Shown piece after piece: positions 1-10,538 of a DNA stretch of 64,000 nt (its first letter is position 1; each line of letters starts with the position of its first letter). Where the stretch lies: the NCBI GenBank assembly GCA_930367215.1, contig OV884056.1, positions 87,245,285 through 87,309,284 of the forward strand, in the 5' to 3' direction. The stretch is from Pollenia angustigena (lineage: Eukaryota > Arthropoda > Insecta > Diptera > Polleniidae). Made by a program: the position numbers and the translations under genes. The notes under the pieces are model-generated. The model was given only the letters and a program-made list of their open reading frames with translations. It ran no database searches and was not told where the DNA came from.

Positions 1-195
1 ATTATTTGTGATTTTTTCCAGGTTGTGGGAAAGTGCCCTGTTCGATTTATGCCGTTGAATATGTATATAAGTACTTTTAACGCACATTCGGGCAGTTCTT
101 GGATCATTTTGGCAGTAATTTTGTCATGGCCGGCAGATTTTTTGACTTTTAGCTCTTTAATGGTTAGTTTTAATTCTGGGAGTCTAAAATGAATT
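1..195 (-). pseudogene. Non-LTR (Jockey-type) reverse transcriptase fragment
   Basis: Read on the minus strand this stretch is open for about 63 codons and encodes the N-terminal finger region of a LINE reverse transcriptase. The diagnostic parts are a KKSAGHDKITAKM block (the K-P/A-G-D-I motif of Jockey-clade enzymes) followed by a segment ending in TGHFPTTWK. No in-frame stop is seen in this part. The rest of the enzyme, including the catalytic YADD, would lie beyond the left edge of the window, so completeness cannot be judged. On the 5' side nothing recognisable as the endonuclease domain follows, which suggests 5' truncation or decay. It does not belong to the LINE family at 16.8-18.8 kb, whose equivalent motif is NKSPGPDGIS. 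Confidence 0.8.
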
Positions 196-802
196 GGGTT
201 AAGTGGATAATTGTACACATATGTGCACCTCATTTTTCTACCATTTTAAGTAAAAAAAAATTAAAAAAAATAAAAATAGTTAATAAACCCTTTACTCAAT
301 CGGTTCAGTTCAGATCTTAGAGGATATGCAACCAAATGTGCAAGTTGAACACCTTTTTTAAGTGTTTTGTTAATTTATTTTAACTGCCGTATTCATAAAA
401 AATTAAAATGGATTTGAAATGTTTTTTAAGACAAATTTTTATGAAAATTTTTATGAAAATTTTGCCTATCTATCACTTACAATTACTTAACAATTTTTTG
501 ATTTTAAAAAACTGAACCGCAACAGAAAAGAAAAACTAATCAATATCACAGGTTTTTTATTAACAAAAACAAATCAGGTGATTCGTAACAGAAAAGACTA
601 ATTGAGCCTTTTCACTGCAGTTAAGGTACTTTTAGACGAGATGTATTTTGCAGTGGCTTTGCCAGATGTAAAAACCAAATGTAATTGCGCATTTATCCTT
701 AATTTGAAAATACAGAAGTCTTATAATTTCTGTTTTCACACTTTTGTTTTGGTTTTCATCGGACATAACCTAAAAACATTTACAATTCACTTTTGATTTT
801 AT
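196..802. other. AT-rich gap with one MITE-like end
   Basis: No gene is seen. At about 384 the sequence CTGCCGTATTCA matches the terminus of the small element at 6381-6461, so a truncated copy probably starts there. No partner terminus was found. Confidence 0.5.
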
Positions 803-846
803 TTCAGTCAGATGGTTTATCAGTTCAGTCAGATGGTTTATCAGTT
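803..846. repeat. 21-bp tandem duplication
   Basis: Two perfect head-to-tail copies of a 21-bp unit beginning TTCAGTCAGATGG. It abuts the end of the mariner-like fragment that follows. Confidence 0.9.
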
Positions 847-847
847 C

Positions 848-1025
848 AAAATTGAACACGCTCTAATTGAAAAATGTTACATCTATTTTTCACTTTTTGC
901 ACATACGAATGAGAAACATGATACTTTTTGGCCAAATTCTGCACAGACGCATTAGGTTTTAAAATCATTTTCCTTTTAATGTGTTGCGCTAATTTTAATC
1001 CAGTAGGTCGACCAGATCCGGTATT
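848..1025 (-). pseudogene. Mariner-like transposase fragment, helix-turn-helix region
   Basis: The minus strand encodes a segment with SGRPTGLKLAQHIKRK, then NASVQNLAKKYHVSHSYV. The pattern is a GRP linker followed by a helix-turn-helix with the ..LAKK..VS.S.V. recognition helix seen in Tc1/mariner N-terminal DNA-binding domains. The frame stays open for about 57 codons and then meets a stop (QF*) near 848. No catalytic domain is present on either side. This is a relic of a DNA-binding domain only; it could also come from another Tc1/IS630-type family. Confidence 0.55.
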
Positions 1026-1475
1026 CTATCGATTGACTGGTAGGTACCTACTTCTGAAATCGAATTATAACATATCTAGAGGTTGCCCTGGGCGTCTCAG
1101 ATAATTTTCCTATACTTACATAGGAAAGAGTAGGATTTTGTAAAAATATTTTTCCAAACTTTTTTTTCTGTGTTTTTCTAATTTAACTCTTGATGCCGTG
1201 ACTCACATTTAAAATTAAAAATTAGATTTGTTGTACACAGACAAGAAAATTAACGGGATTTTTTTAATGGTGTATACAAAAGTCTTGTTATTTAAATTCA
1301 ATTATGTAAATTTTATTTGATTCTAACCTTCACATGTCGTCTAAGACCACCTTTATTGCATTAAGCCCCAATACTGCCAGAATTTTTTTTAAAAAATGCC
1401 AACGCAATAAAAAAAATTCAGTTGCTTTCCACATTAAAAAAGTTTTTATCTACCAAAATTCTTATAATTTTTTTT

Positions 1476-2394
1476 TACCCTCCACCACAATTAGTTGTGA
1501 AGAGGGTATATTAAGTTTGTCATTCCGTGTGAAACTTTTTTATTATTCATCTCAGACCCCATAAAGTCGATTTAAGTCGATTTAGCCATGTCCGTCTGTC
1601 TGTCCGTCTGTTGAAAACACGCTCACTTTCGAACAACTCAAAAGAAATGAACAAACTTGGTGCAAAATTGTTTGAAGTTATCCTAAGCAGTTTGGGATTG
1701 AAATCCAGCAAAATCGGTTCAGTAGGACCAGAGCTATTAATCAAAATGTGGAACCACCACCTAAAAAATTTATAAATTTGTTACAAAAAATAACATAAAT
1801 GGTGGAACAAGGCACGGAATTAGATAAGATTCTGCGAAAATTTGTTTTATTTAACTGGAAATCACGCTGTTAAATTTCTTGAAGATCCGTTTATAATTTA
1901 CCCTAAGCCCCATATAAACACTACTCCCGGAAAACAGTACGCCTAAAACCGTAAAAAATAACGCTAGCGTAACAAAATTTGGTACGTCACAGTTTTTTAG
2001 GACTGGAAATAACACTGTGAAATTTCGTGAAGATCGGTACATAATTTACCCTAGGCCCCATAGAAACCCTACTCCCGGAAAACAGTTTAGTACACCTAAA
2101 ACCATAATTAATAATGCTATCATAACAGAAATTGGTACGTCACAGTTTTAAAGGACTAGAAATGACGCTGTGAAATTTCGTGATGGTCGGTCCATAATTT
2201 ACCCTAGGCCCCATATAAACCCTTCTACTGGAAAACAGTTTAGTCGCCTAAAACCATAATTAATAACAAATCGTCACAGTTTAAGAAAATAATAATAAAT
2301 AGACATCATACAGATAATACTTCTTAAACATTCGAACTATCGGTGGAGGGTATCAAAGATTCGGCACAGCCGAATATAGCACTCTAACTTGTTT
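1476..2394. mobile_element. Hairpin-ended interspersed repeat with 150-bp internal tandem units
   Basis: The left end carries a short palindrome (CCCTCCACCACA...TTGTGAAGAGGG) followed by the GTCCGTCTGTCTGTCCGTCTG-type motif, which recurs in this window near 25250, 40725, 41690 and 62735. The right end carries a second hairpin, GATTCGGCACAGCCGAATA, then AGCACTCTAACTTGTTT. Between them lie about 2.5 tandem units of 148-153 bp around GGAAAACAGT at 1929, 2077 and 2230. The two ends are not inverted copies of each other. Hairpin ends plus central 150-bp satellites recall DINE-1/Helentron-derived elements of flies; that assignment is inference. A decayed second right end lies at about 2590-2645. 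Confidence 0.7.
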
Positions 2395-2645
2395 AATCTA
2401 ATCTTGTTGAAAATAAAACCTTGGATCAAGAGAATCTGAATATGAATATATAAAGAACCATTAAAAGTTTTTCAAAATGCTAGCGGAAAAAAAACCTTAA
2501 AAGTTGGTATACAAATCGTATTCTTTGGCTTTAAATATGACTTACAAAACTTTTTGTCTAAAATTTTACAATCCGATATAAGAAGAGCTGCTGGTAGAGG
2601 GTATATAAGTTTCGGTAAAGCCCAATAAAACACTCCTACTTGCTT

Positions 2646-4149
2646 TTATCTGCTAAATATTTAAATATAAAGCCGTATAAAAGAAATTGCAGACAATGGA
2701 AAATAAGATAAAGCTGTCTTATAATTCCAAGATTTACAGGTAGAGCCAAAGAGTCTAAGAGACAAAATTGTGAATTAAAAATAGAAATAGGAATTATTAT
2801 CTCGGTTTATTGTTTTGAAATAAATAAATTTATGGAAAAATATCCTTGCCTCCTTATCGGGGTGAATATTTGAAATTAATTGTTTATTTTTAAAACAATT
2901 TATCTCTACAAAATAAAAAAACTCATTATCATTGTTTTGTCTTTAAATACAAAAAACATTTAAAGGGCGTTGACCACAAGGAGTCTTCTTATCAGGAAGT
3001 GTTTTATTCTATTTAAATACAAAATAAAATAAAACTCAAACACATAAAGAAATACATTTTTAACACTTAAACTTCTTTTTAAAAAATAAATCCTATTTAC
3101 AAAAGTTCAGTCACTCACTTGCTCAGCCAGCCTGGCAGTTAGTCAGTCAGTCAGTCATCCACTCGCTCGCTCACAGTAGACAAACGTAAATATTTTCTTT
3201 TACCACAATCTACATTTTTTCCCAACATAAACTACTGACTGAATACATCCAACTACAGCAACAACAACAACTACGAAGTGGAAAAAAGGCTTATCAGTGA
3301 AAAAAAAACAACACATGGAAACCTGAACTGAAGTGAACTAAATTGAATTGACTTGTACAGTAACAAAAACAGCAGCAGCAGCAACAACATCAACACAACA
3401 TTCTCTAGGAAAATTATACAACAATTTTCCTTAAATGCCAAAGACAAATTGCAAAATAAATTAAGAGAAAATAAAATGCAGAAATAAAATGCGAATAAAA
3501 AAGTTAAAGGGAAAAACCAAAAGGAAAACCTTTAAAAGTATGAAACTCTAGTCATTCATTCAACACCGATATAGAATTCCATGGCAAAATGACACCACAG
3601 ACTTACAGCACTACCAAACAAACACCAGTGTTTAGACTGTTTATGGTTCGTGCATTCGTACGAGTTGTGGCATGTATCCATGCAGCCAACCAACCATCAA
3701 TTTTATCCTCTCCTCTCTGTAACTCTCCTTTAGCTTAACATATTTTTTTCTCATTTCCATGCACATTTTCTTCAAAAATTTTCCTTTTTTTTTGCTAGAT
3801 TCTCTCTATCTGTAATCGCTTATTGACTGAGTGGCTAAATAGTGTAGCTGGCGGATTTGTGTTGGTATTATACCCTACACCACTATTCATACAAATATCG
3901 AATGAGATTCACTTTTTGATTCGAGTTATCGATGTCCAATGTTCTTTTTTTTTGGGTTCCCATTAAAAATAATAAAAAACGATACATTGGTTCCGGTTGC
4001 CCCCATACCCCGGCATAGGGTTAATCCAAATCTGCACTCAGAATATCTGCATCACATCAGGTTTTTGCGATATTCGAGACGTTATAACTGCGCGAATTAA
4101 TCTATTGAAAATTTAAAAGTTTAAAATAACATTATCTTTAATGATAACC
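2646..4149. other. Anonymous region with short simple repeats
   Basis: No coding region is recognised and no element ends were found, so this may be older, possibly host, non-coding DNA. It holds a (TCAG)n run near 3136-3160 and CAG/CAA-rich patches near 3255-3275 and 3370-3395. Such patches are common in fly 5' UTRs and introns, but nothing here proves a transcript. Confidence 0.4.
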
Positions 4150-4560
4150 AGCTTTGTCTTCATTCTAGAGTAAACATTAAATGTGGATGGCGAAATTTAA
4201 GCAACACGTTGGGTATAGAGACAGATATTTAAAACAGAAAAGCCATCTGTTAACCAGAATTTCGAAAAAAAACAAATTTTTATTTGCTGTGAAAGCTTAC
4301 AAGTGGCATCTAAAAAAATCGAATATGTATCAAAATATGCCTCAAAAAGGCAAAATATGCGCTAACAGCTTAAAAAATGCTGCAAAAAGGCTCTTTTAAC
4401 TAAAAAATATGCTCCAAACGGTAAAATATGCCAAAATATGCACTAACAAATCGATGCCAAAATTTATAAAAAAAAACTCTAAAACGGATAGATATATTAT
4501 TTCTGCCTTCATTGGTCGCACAAGGAAAAACATGCAATTGCATATTTGTGGTTTCCCTGA
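4150..4560 (+). repeat. Repeat rich in CAAAATATGC, copy 1
   Basis: Contains several CAAAATATGC units and ends at CATATTTGTGGTTTCCCTG. The same sequence occurs in opposite orientation at 41206-41475, where it is one arm of a longer element. No left end was found here, so this copy looks truncated. Confidence 0.65.
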
Positions 4561-4619
4561 TTATGAGTTATGAGACACACCTTAATGTCAAGTTTTTTGC
4601 CCAACTTAATTCGACATTT

Positions 4620-5223
4620 CTTTGTTTCAGAGTTTGACAATTTTACCAATGGAGAGGTACACAAATTCAATGGTTGGTTGAATGGTCACCTTACAAAGAA
4701 AATCATCTTCAGCGACGTGGCACACTTTCACCTCAGTCGATTTGTTAACAAGCAGAATTCTCGCATTTGGGCCGATGAGAATCCACGAGTGATTGTTGAA
4801 AAGCCGATGCATCTACAAACGGTAACTAATTAGCGTGGTTTATGGGGTTCGCTAACGCGAGAGGATAACGGAATTTTTGTGGCCAGAAATTGAGGATTTG
4901 GACCTGGACGATATGTGGTTCCAACAGGATATTAGCCACTTGCCTCACAGCCATTGAGATAAGAGCTCTTTTGCGCGAAAAATGTAATTGCAATGTTATG
5001 TCACGTCGTTGAACTTCTTTCTTTGGTGATATTTAAAAGAAAAATGTTAATAAGCCAAGAACAACTCAAGAGCTAAAGGATGAGATAATTCGGCACATTA
5101 ACGATATTGAACTTCAATTATGTCTCAGAGTCGTTGAAAATATGGACCATCCGATAGCGGTATGCCATCAAAGACGGGGCGAGCATTTGGCCGATAGTTT
5201 GGTTCACACGAAATTGTCATAGA
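4620..5223 (+). pseudogene. Mariner-like transposase pseudogene
   Basis: Pieces of a mariner-type DDE transposase appear in order but in shifting frames. First comes IFSDVAHFHLSRFVNKQNSR, carrying the second catalytic Asp context (SDxAHF). Next is a GLWGS segment, then DLDDMWFQQD (the QQD block), then KPRTTQELKDEIIRHIND and finally a QRRGEHLADSLVHT end. Several frameshifts and stops separate them, and the N-terminal DNA-binding domain is missing. The C-terminal segment is of the KPRTTQELKDEI type, so it is a different lineage from the copies at 35.8-36.6 and 44.8-45.6 kb. Terminal inverted repeats were not found. Confidence 0.8.
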
Positions 5224-5527
5224 TCCTTCTGTAATAATAAAAATTTTAAAATAGTTCTCTGAACACTTTTTATTTTATTTACAATTAACATCATGCGTTT
5301 TGGTTGGACCACCCTTAAGGTAACTTTACTTTTAGTAAAAGTGAACGATAAGTTAAAGGGAAGATCATCGTGGCGTTGAATTTAAACTTAAGGATTATGC
5401 ATTTGCGGCCAATTTCACCAAGTTCAGTTAAAACTATTACTTTAACTTCTAGTTAACAATATGTTTTTGAGAGTTACATATATCTGCTAGATAATTACAC
5501 TGCGCTCGAAATTGACACTTATTTTTA

Positions 5528-6264
5528 GACAAGCTGGCACTTGTCGTTTTAACCTAATTCGGTTACGCTGAATCCAGTGGTGCTAGCCGATTTTTTTTTT
5601 TTAGGTTAGCTCTTGTTTTCGAGATATACCGTTATTTCGAAAATGGAGGAGGTTGCACAACATACGTTCGCGCAACTCAAAAACGGTTTAGTGTACTAAA
5701 ATTACTTAAAACTGAAATTCCGCATACATTTGACCCATCTAGGAGCATCCTACGCGTTGTACCGGCTAAATTTAAGAATTTCAACCATACAAATATGGCG
5801 GTTTAATAAAATTCTTAAATTTGGCGCCTGCAGCGCCTAGGATGCCCCTAGATCATTAATCATTAATTTCAAACATACCTACCCGCTATCTACATTCCTT
5901 AAGGGGGCTCCAATACAAAATGTTCAATGCTGACTAGAAACATATTGAAGAAAAAGTGCCATTAATGCCCAGGAGTCGCCCCTAGTGGGATATAATGTAT
6001 GACCGATCTCAATTTTGTTGTCCTTACCATTTTCCCGAGACATACATATTTGTCCCTTATCAGCACTGTTTAGGGGGGCTCCCATACAAACATTGCGTTT
6101 TATGAAATTCTAAAATTAATTACACGAACATATGTTGTGCAACCTCCTCCATTTTCGAAATATCGGTATATCTCGAAAACAAGAGCTAACCTAAAAAAAA
6201 ACGTCTAGCACCACTGGATTCAGCATACCCGAATTATGTTAAAACGCCATGTGCCCGGCTTGTC
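5528..6264. mobile_element. 737-bp MITE with about 140-bp terminal inverted repeats, TA target duplication
   Basis: The two ends are inverted copies of each other for about 140 bp, starting GACAAGC and including TCTTGTTTTCGAGATATACC and AAAATGGAGGAGGTTGCAC. TA dinucleotides flank both ends (5526-5527 and 6265-6266). The centre holds a second shorter palindrome around GCATCCTA. There is no coding capacity. TA duplication suggests mobilisation by a Tc1/mariner-type transposase. Confidence 0.85.
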
Positions 6265-6380
6265 TATGTTTTCGACTAGCATAGTGTTATCGGCATTTGC
6301 TATATTACTGCCATATTTTTAACAATTTTATGTTTATCTTACCGGAAGGTTATAATAGCGAAAAAGGGTTTAAAGGCTTA

Positions 6381-6461
6381 CTGCCGTATTCACAAAAAAT
6401 TTAAATAGATTTGAAATGTATACACATTTCAAACTTGTTTTATTCTTTATGAATGCGGCAG
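6381..6461. mobile_element. 81-bp palindromic MITE, TTA target duplication
   Basis: Starts CTGCCGTATTCA and ends TGAATGCGGCAG, with TTA on both sides (6378-6380 and 6462-6464). A 3-bp TWA duplication is the PIF/Harbinger signature. Another left end of this type lies at about 384. Confidence 0.7.
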
Positions 6462-6782
6462 TTATTATTTACTTTAGCTAAACCTAACTTTAACTTTAAC
6501 TCTCGAATATTGCTAAAGGCTGTTTCACAGACTGTTAATCAAGTCTCAAGTATTTTAAGTAGAATGAAACACTAACATAATAAGTTCTTATTAGTTTTTT
6601 CAAATTCAAAACAACAATTAGATCAGGAAAACATTTCCGTCCCATTACTTAATTATTGTATTGTAGTGTTAAACTTCCTTTAGAGCTTAATGGAGTCACT
6701 TTTAAAATGTGATATTAATAGTATGCAGCATAAAATTGTGAGCGAAAATCTTTTAATTCTTAAATCACAATTACACCCTTTA

Positions 6783-6907
6783 GGGCCATTATATAACTTG
6801 GCGTTAGCTGTTAGCCGACAGTTAACAGACGCTTTTTGACAGATAACACATTATTATCTGTCAATTTAATCTTAATTTTAGCTAACTTCAAGTTGTAATA
6901 ATGGCCC
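6783..6907. mobile_element. 125-bp MITE, TTA target duplication
   Basis: Inverted ends GGGCCATTATA and TAATAATGGCCC are followed inward by an ACTTG..GTTAGCT / AGCTAACTTCAAGT pair. TTA flanks both ends (6780-6782, 6908-6910). PIF/Harbinger type by target duplication. Confidence 0.75.
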
Positions 6908-6910
6908 TTA

Positions 6911-7399
6911 ATGATGTAGGGCATCTCACGGTTAGGTTGACTGACCCAACTATTTTTTTTTTCTTCTTTTTGTTTGGCTTAGTAAGTAAAAATGAGTGGA
7001 AAACTATCAGGAGTTGATAAATTATAAAACAAACTATTTATTTAGTTGTAAAAGAAACTGAAAAGAATCCATTAGAGCCTCTTATACAACAAGTACATGC
7101 ATGCATACGTACATATCATTTGTATCTCATGCAGTTTAATGCCCTTATTCCATACATTTACACTTACAAGTATCTACAACTTGCATGACTTTATTTGTAC
7201 TTAGAAACATTTGTAAGTGTAATTTTTATGGGCCACAATACTCCGAAACAGACACAAATTAATTTAAAGAACTTGTATATGGACAAACAAAAAAGCTAAT
7301 TTTCCTATTTAGTAGATACTTGATGTGGAAAATCGAAAAATAAAAGAAGGCTGTTAGCGACTGTAAAATACACTCTACACATAATTATAGAGGTTACCC
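6911..7399. other. Short AT-rich spacer
   Basis: No gene is seen. An imperfect inverted repeat around GCCCTTATTCCATA / TTTTTATGGGC spans about 7140-7232 and may be one more small MITE, without a convincing target duplication. Confidence 0.35.
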
Positions 7400-7402
7400 T
7401 AA

Positions 7403-7930
7403 CACAGTACAACATTTTTCAGTTAATTGATTGCCAACTCAATTCTGTGAACTGTATGTGAAATAAGACCCAAAAAGAAGAATTTCTGCATCATTCGTTT
7501 TGTCTTCTTACCTGCGATTTGAAGTTAGTATCGATTTGAAGTTAGTACTATCGTATAGGGGAATTTATCACGTTTTAGGCCCTGTTGTTTGACATAGCTC
7601 GACAACCACTAGCCCAATTTAGTTGAAATAAATTTTAAAAAATTAAGAATTACAATTCCCTTAATCTGTTCATATATTGTTTTCCTATACAAGTAACACT
7701 TTCGAAGTTAAAAATGAATGTATGAAGGGAAAAAATTATTTTTTGCCTAAAAATTTAAATTTTTTTTTTTTAAAAATACATAAAAAATCCAAAATGGAAA
7801 AAAGTTTCAAGTCTAGTTATTTTTTCGCAAAGTCACATAACCTATGAGCAAAATGAGACAAAGATCATAAAAATCGATGCACGCGTTTCGCTTTTATTCG
7901 CAATTGAGTAAAGGTATGAATTTCAAAAAT
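7403..7930. repeat. Left terminal inverted repeat of the 3.6-kb transposon
   Basis: Near-identical inverted copy of 10539-11046. The outermost 35 bp differ by a small indel (after ACAGTACAACA), then identity is almost complete through the ACGCGTTT near 7884-7891, and it weakens in the last 40 bp. It contains an internal 18-bp tandem GATTTGAAGTTAGTATC-type pair near 7517-7552, present in both arms. Confidence 0.9.
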
Positions 7931-7999
7931 CAGTTATAGCCACCACCCTTAAAATAAAAATAAACATATAAATTAAAAAATTATCATGCAAAAAAAAAC

Positions 8000-8005
8000 T
8001 TTATT
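8000..8005 (-). terminator. Probable polyadenylation signal of the transposon gene
   Basis: Minus-strand AATAAA about 85 bp downstream of the stop codon at 8088 and inside the element. It is the first such hexamer after the stop, followed by a T-rich run. Confidence 0.5.
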
Positions 8006-8087
8006 AATAAAAACTTAATGAAAATAAAATAATATGCAATTAATACGCAATTATAATATGGATAAAAACAAAATTTAGAACATTTTT

Positions 8088-10056
8088 TCAATTATTGGCA
8101 ATATCCATCCTTGTAGAAGTTGACGCTTGTGGTTCTGATGATCTTGTTTTCTTCGTAGGTTGTTCATATTCATGGTCTGAGTCTGTATCGTCATCCGAGA
8201 TACACATACTATTCAAGGGCGTGTTTCTTTCACTGTGTCCACCAATTTCAATGTCTTCATCTTCGGTGCTTTCTTCAAACTGCATAATTGTGGAACTCCA
8301 CCAACAAACCTCCGCAAGCAATGCATCCAATTTTTTGCTTTTGAACCGCTTTTCAAATGGCATGGTCACCTGGTGGAACCTCTCTCCTTGTTCGTCTGAT
8401 TCCTGAGGTGATTGTGCCAAAAAAGTATCGAGGTGGTGGTGCAAGAAATGCAATTTCAGCGTCATGGATGCACCGATTTTTTCGAAATAAAACAGCAACC
8501 TATCCACTCGTTGCTGTATCTCTTCTCGCTGGACACGGTTCTTTCCTAGAACGCCTTCTATTACTTCTTTCAATGCGTTCCATGCATGTTGGTGGTCGTG
8601 ATGCTCTGAAAGCAAATGTGTGAAAGAATCACTTTTGATCAATTTCCGAATATCAGGTCCATTGAGAATACCTGTTTTAAATACATAAGAAAAACGAAAA
8701 AATTATTGGTAATGCGAATGTATAGAAATTAACAAATTTAGATATGACAATATTGAAATACAGAGTACGATACGTACCGTTTTTAATTTTCTCATCACTG
8801 AGTTTCGGAAAGATGGATTTCAAACAGTCAAAGGCGCCGTTAACTTTTTTGACCACCACTTCAACGAATTTCCCAGCTATTCCCAGTTTCATGTGGAGCG
8901 GTGGCAACAAAATATCATCCAGGTCCTTTATCATGGGTTCATTGCGTAATTTTAATTGTTTGTTGAGCTCGGGAGTTCTTCCTTTCCAATCTTTACATTG
9001 ATATTGATTTCCTTTGTATCGTGAATCCCAATTACAAAGGAAGCAGAAGTATTTTGGATATCCGCCCTTTTCTATAATCCCTTGTAGTATGTTGACCACC
9101 TTCAGATCGCAACAAATGTTCCATTTGTGTTCATCGTATTTGATTTTCTTCAAAATTTCGCCCAATGCTTCATACGTTTCCTTCATAGTTGTGCTGAATC
9201 CCAATGGAATGCATGGTTTTTTATTTTTTTTGTGCAGCAGCACAGCCTTCAAACTAGTAACTGAACCATCGATGAATAAACGCCAGTCGCCAGCGATATA
9301 ATCCATTCCCAATTTTTTCAATAAACCTGGGATATCATGGCAGTACGTGAACGTATTTGCTTCGTCAACGGAATTAAATTTCTGAAAATCAGCTTGGCGT
9401 TGTCGGTATGATGTTGCGCTGACATTTTGCTGTGTGAGTTTTCTTCTCTTCAAAAATGATGTCAGCCATTCGGAGTCGTGTTGTGATAGTCCCAGCTTGG
9501 CCACAATGTAATCCATTTCGATTTGTGGTAGCGGTTGTGGTGCACTTTTTTCAATATCGGGTATCCAATCAGCATCATCCAAATCGGTCGGATTGGTGAA
9601 AACGGTTTCGGCTAGCAGGGACACAGTATCCGCACTCGGAGGTTTAGGTGCATCGGTATCAGCAGGGCGTTGCACTGGAAGTGTGGCAGTAAATGCAGCA
9701 GTGTATACTTTTGTTTTCAATTGTTGTCTGTTTAATCCAGGACGAAAATTTATGCATGCATAGCACCTGGATTCATCATGTCCAGTTGTGTCTTCCACCC
9801 AAATTACTGGCTTCATAAAAGATAACTTTCTACTTTTTCCGTGAATCCATTTTAGAAGGGTAGTATAACAACTGTTGCACACTGTGTTCGGCGTAAAATT
9901 TGCACCACTTAAATCTGCTTCATCGAAATAATTACAATACGCGGTTTTGAATTGCTCAGTAAACAAATTTTTTCGATCTTTTTTCTGTATTTTTCGGACG
10001 ATATGACCACAAACGTAACAATATTCATCCAAATATGGGCACTTGTTGTTTTCCAT
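8088..10056 (-). CDS. Probable transposase, 620 residues, two exons
   Basis: Exon 1 is 10056-8778 and exon 2 is 8671-8088; together they give 1863 nt, 620 codons plus a stop. The unspliced frame ends in an AT-rich tail, but removing the GT-AG intron restores the family motif KIKNG-ILNGPDIRKL across the junction. Visible parts: residues 1-105 hold paired cysteines (C13/C16, C60/C63, C98/C101, plus C6 and C41), probably a zinc-binding DNA-recognition domain. Residues 258-265 contain RLFIDGS and 315-320 contain CCDLK, candidate catalytic Asp residues of an RNase H-like fold. C338/C341 form CFLC. Residues 384-392 read LPPLHMKLG. Residues 501-527 carry HFLHHHLD and SDEQGERFHQ, the likely third acidic site. 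A basic PTKKTR near the C terminus could be a nuclear signal. Family membership is recognised; catalysis is inferred. Confidence 0.85.
8672..8777 (-). other. 106-bp GT-AG intron in the transposase gene
   Basis: On the minus strand the donor reads AACG|GTACGT and the acceptor ACAG|GTATTC. The phase-1 junction splits a Gly codon (residue 427). The intron is T/A-rich with a TTTTCTTA-like tract before the acceptor. Retaining it would truncate the protein to 459 residues and remove the SDEQGERFHQ block. Confidence 0.85.
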
Positions 10057-10140
10057 ATTGATATATTTTATGTTTTGTTGTTATTCACTTTTAAAAAACT
10101 GGAGAAAAATCACTTTTACTGTTCGCGTTCGTCGGCACTG

Positions 10141-10179
10141 GCTGAATGCCAAAAATCGATCAATGCACACCTATAAATA
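10141..10179 (-). promoter_or_regulatory. Candidate core promoter of the transposase gene
   Basis: The minus strand has TATTTATAG (10179-10171) and, about 30 bp downstream, CATTCAGCC, which resembles an insect initiator. The start codon follows about 90 bp later. It lies inside the element but outside the terminal repeat. Confidence 0.4.
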
Positions 10180-10538
10180 CTACGTATTTTTGAATATTTT
10201 ACTGCCAGGTACTTATAAATGGGCGCATATTTTAAGGGCGGCTGGATATATACCTGTTTCAGCACTTGTACGTTTCAAACTGTGCAAAACTTTCCAAATA
10301 ATGACCAACCTTAAATGTGGGTGCAATTTCTGTAAAAAAATCATATAGGTAGCCACCGGAAAAACCCAAATCATAAAAAGGTCCACTTTCCGTTTAATTG
10401 TCCACGCACATTTATTACCGCAATCATAAAAATCAAATAACCTTTTGTGTATTCCTTTTTTTTTAATTCTCAGAATCATGAAAAAGGTGTCAATGTTTTC
10501 TCCAAATAATGTTGTGCATATCTCGAGCAAATTTTTGA

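Noticed and set aside
8677..8777. C-terminal hydrophobic tail of a 459-residue protein
   Set aside because: It is intron sequence read through. GT-AG splicing restores a conserved motif and joins the second frame.
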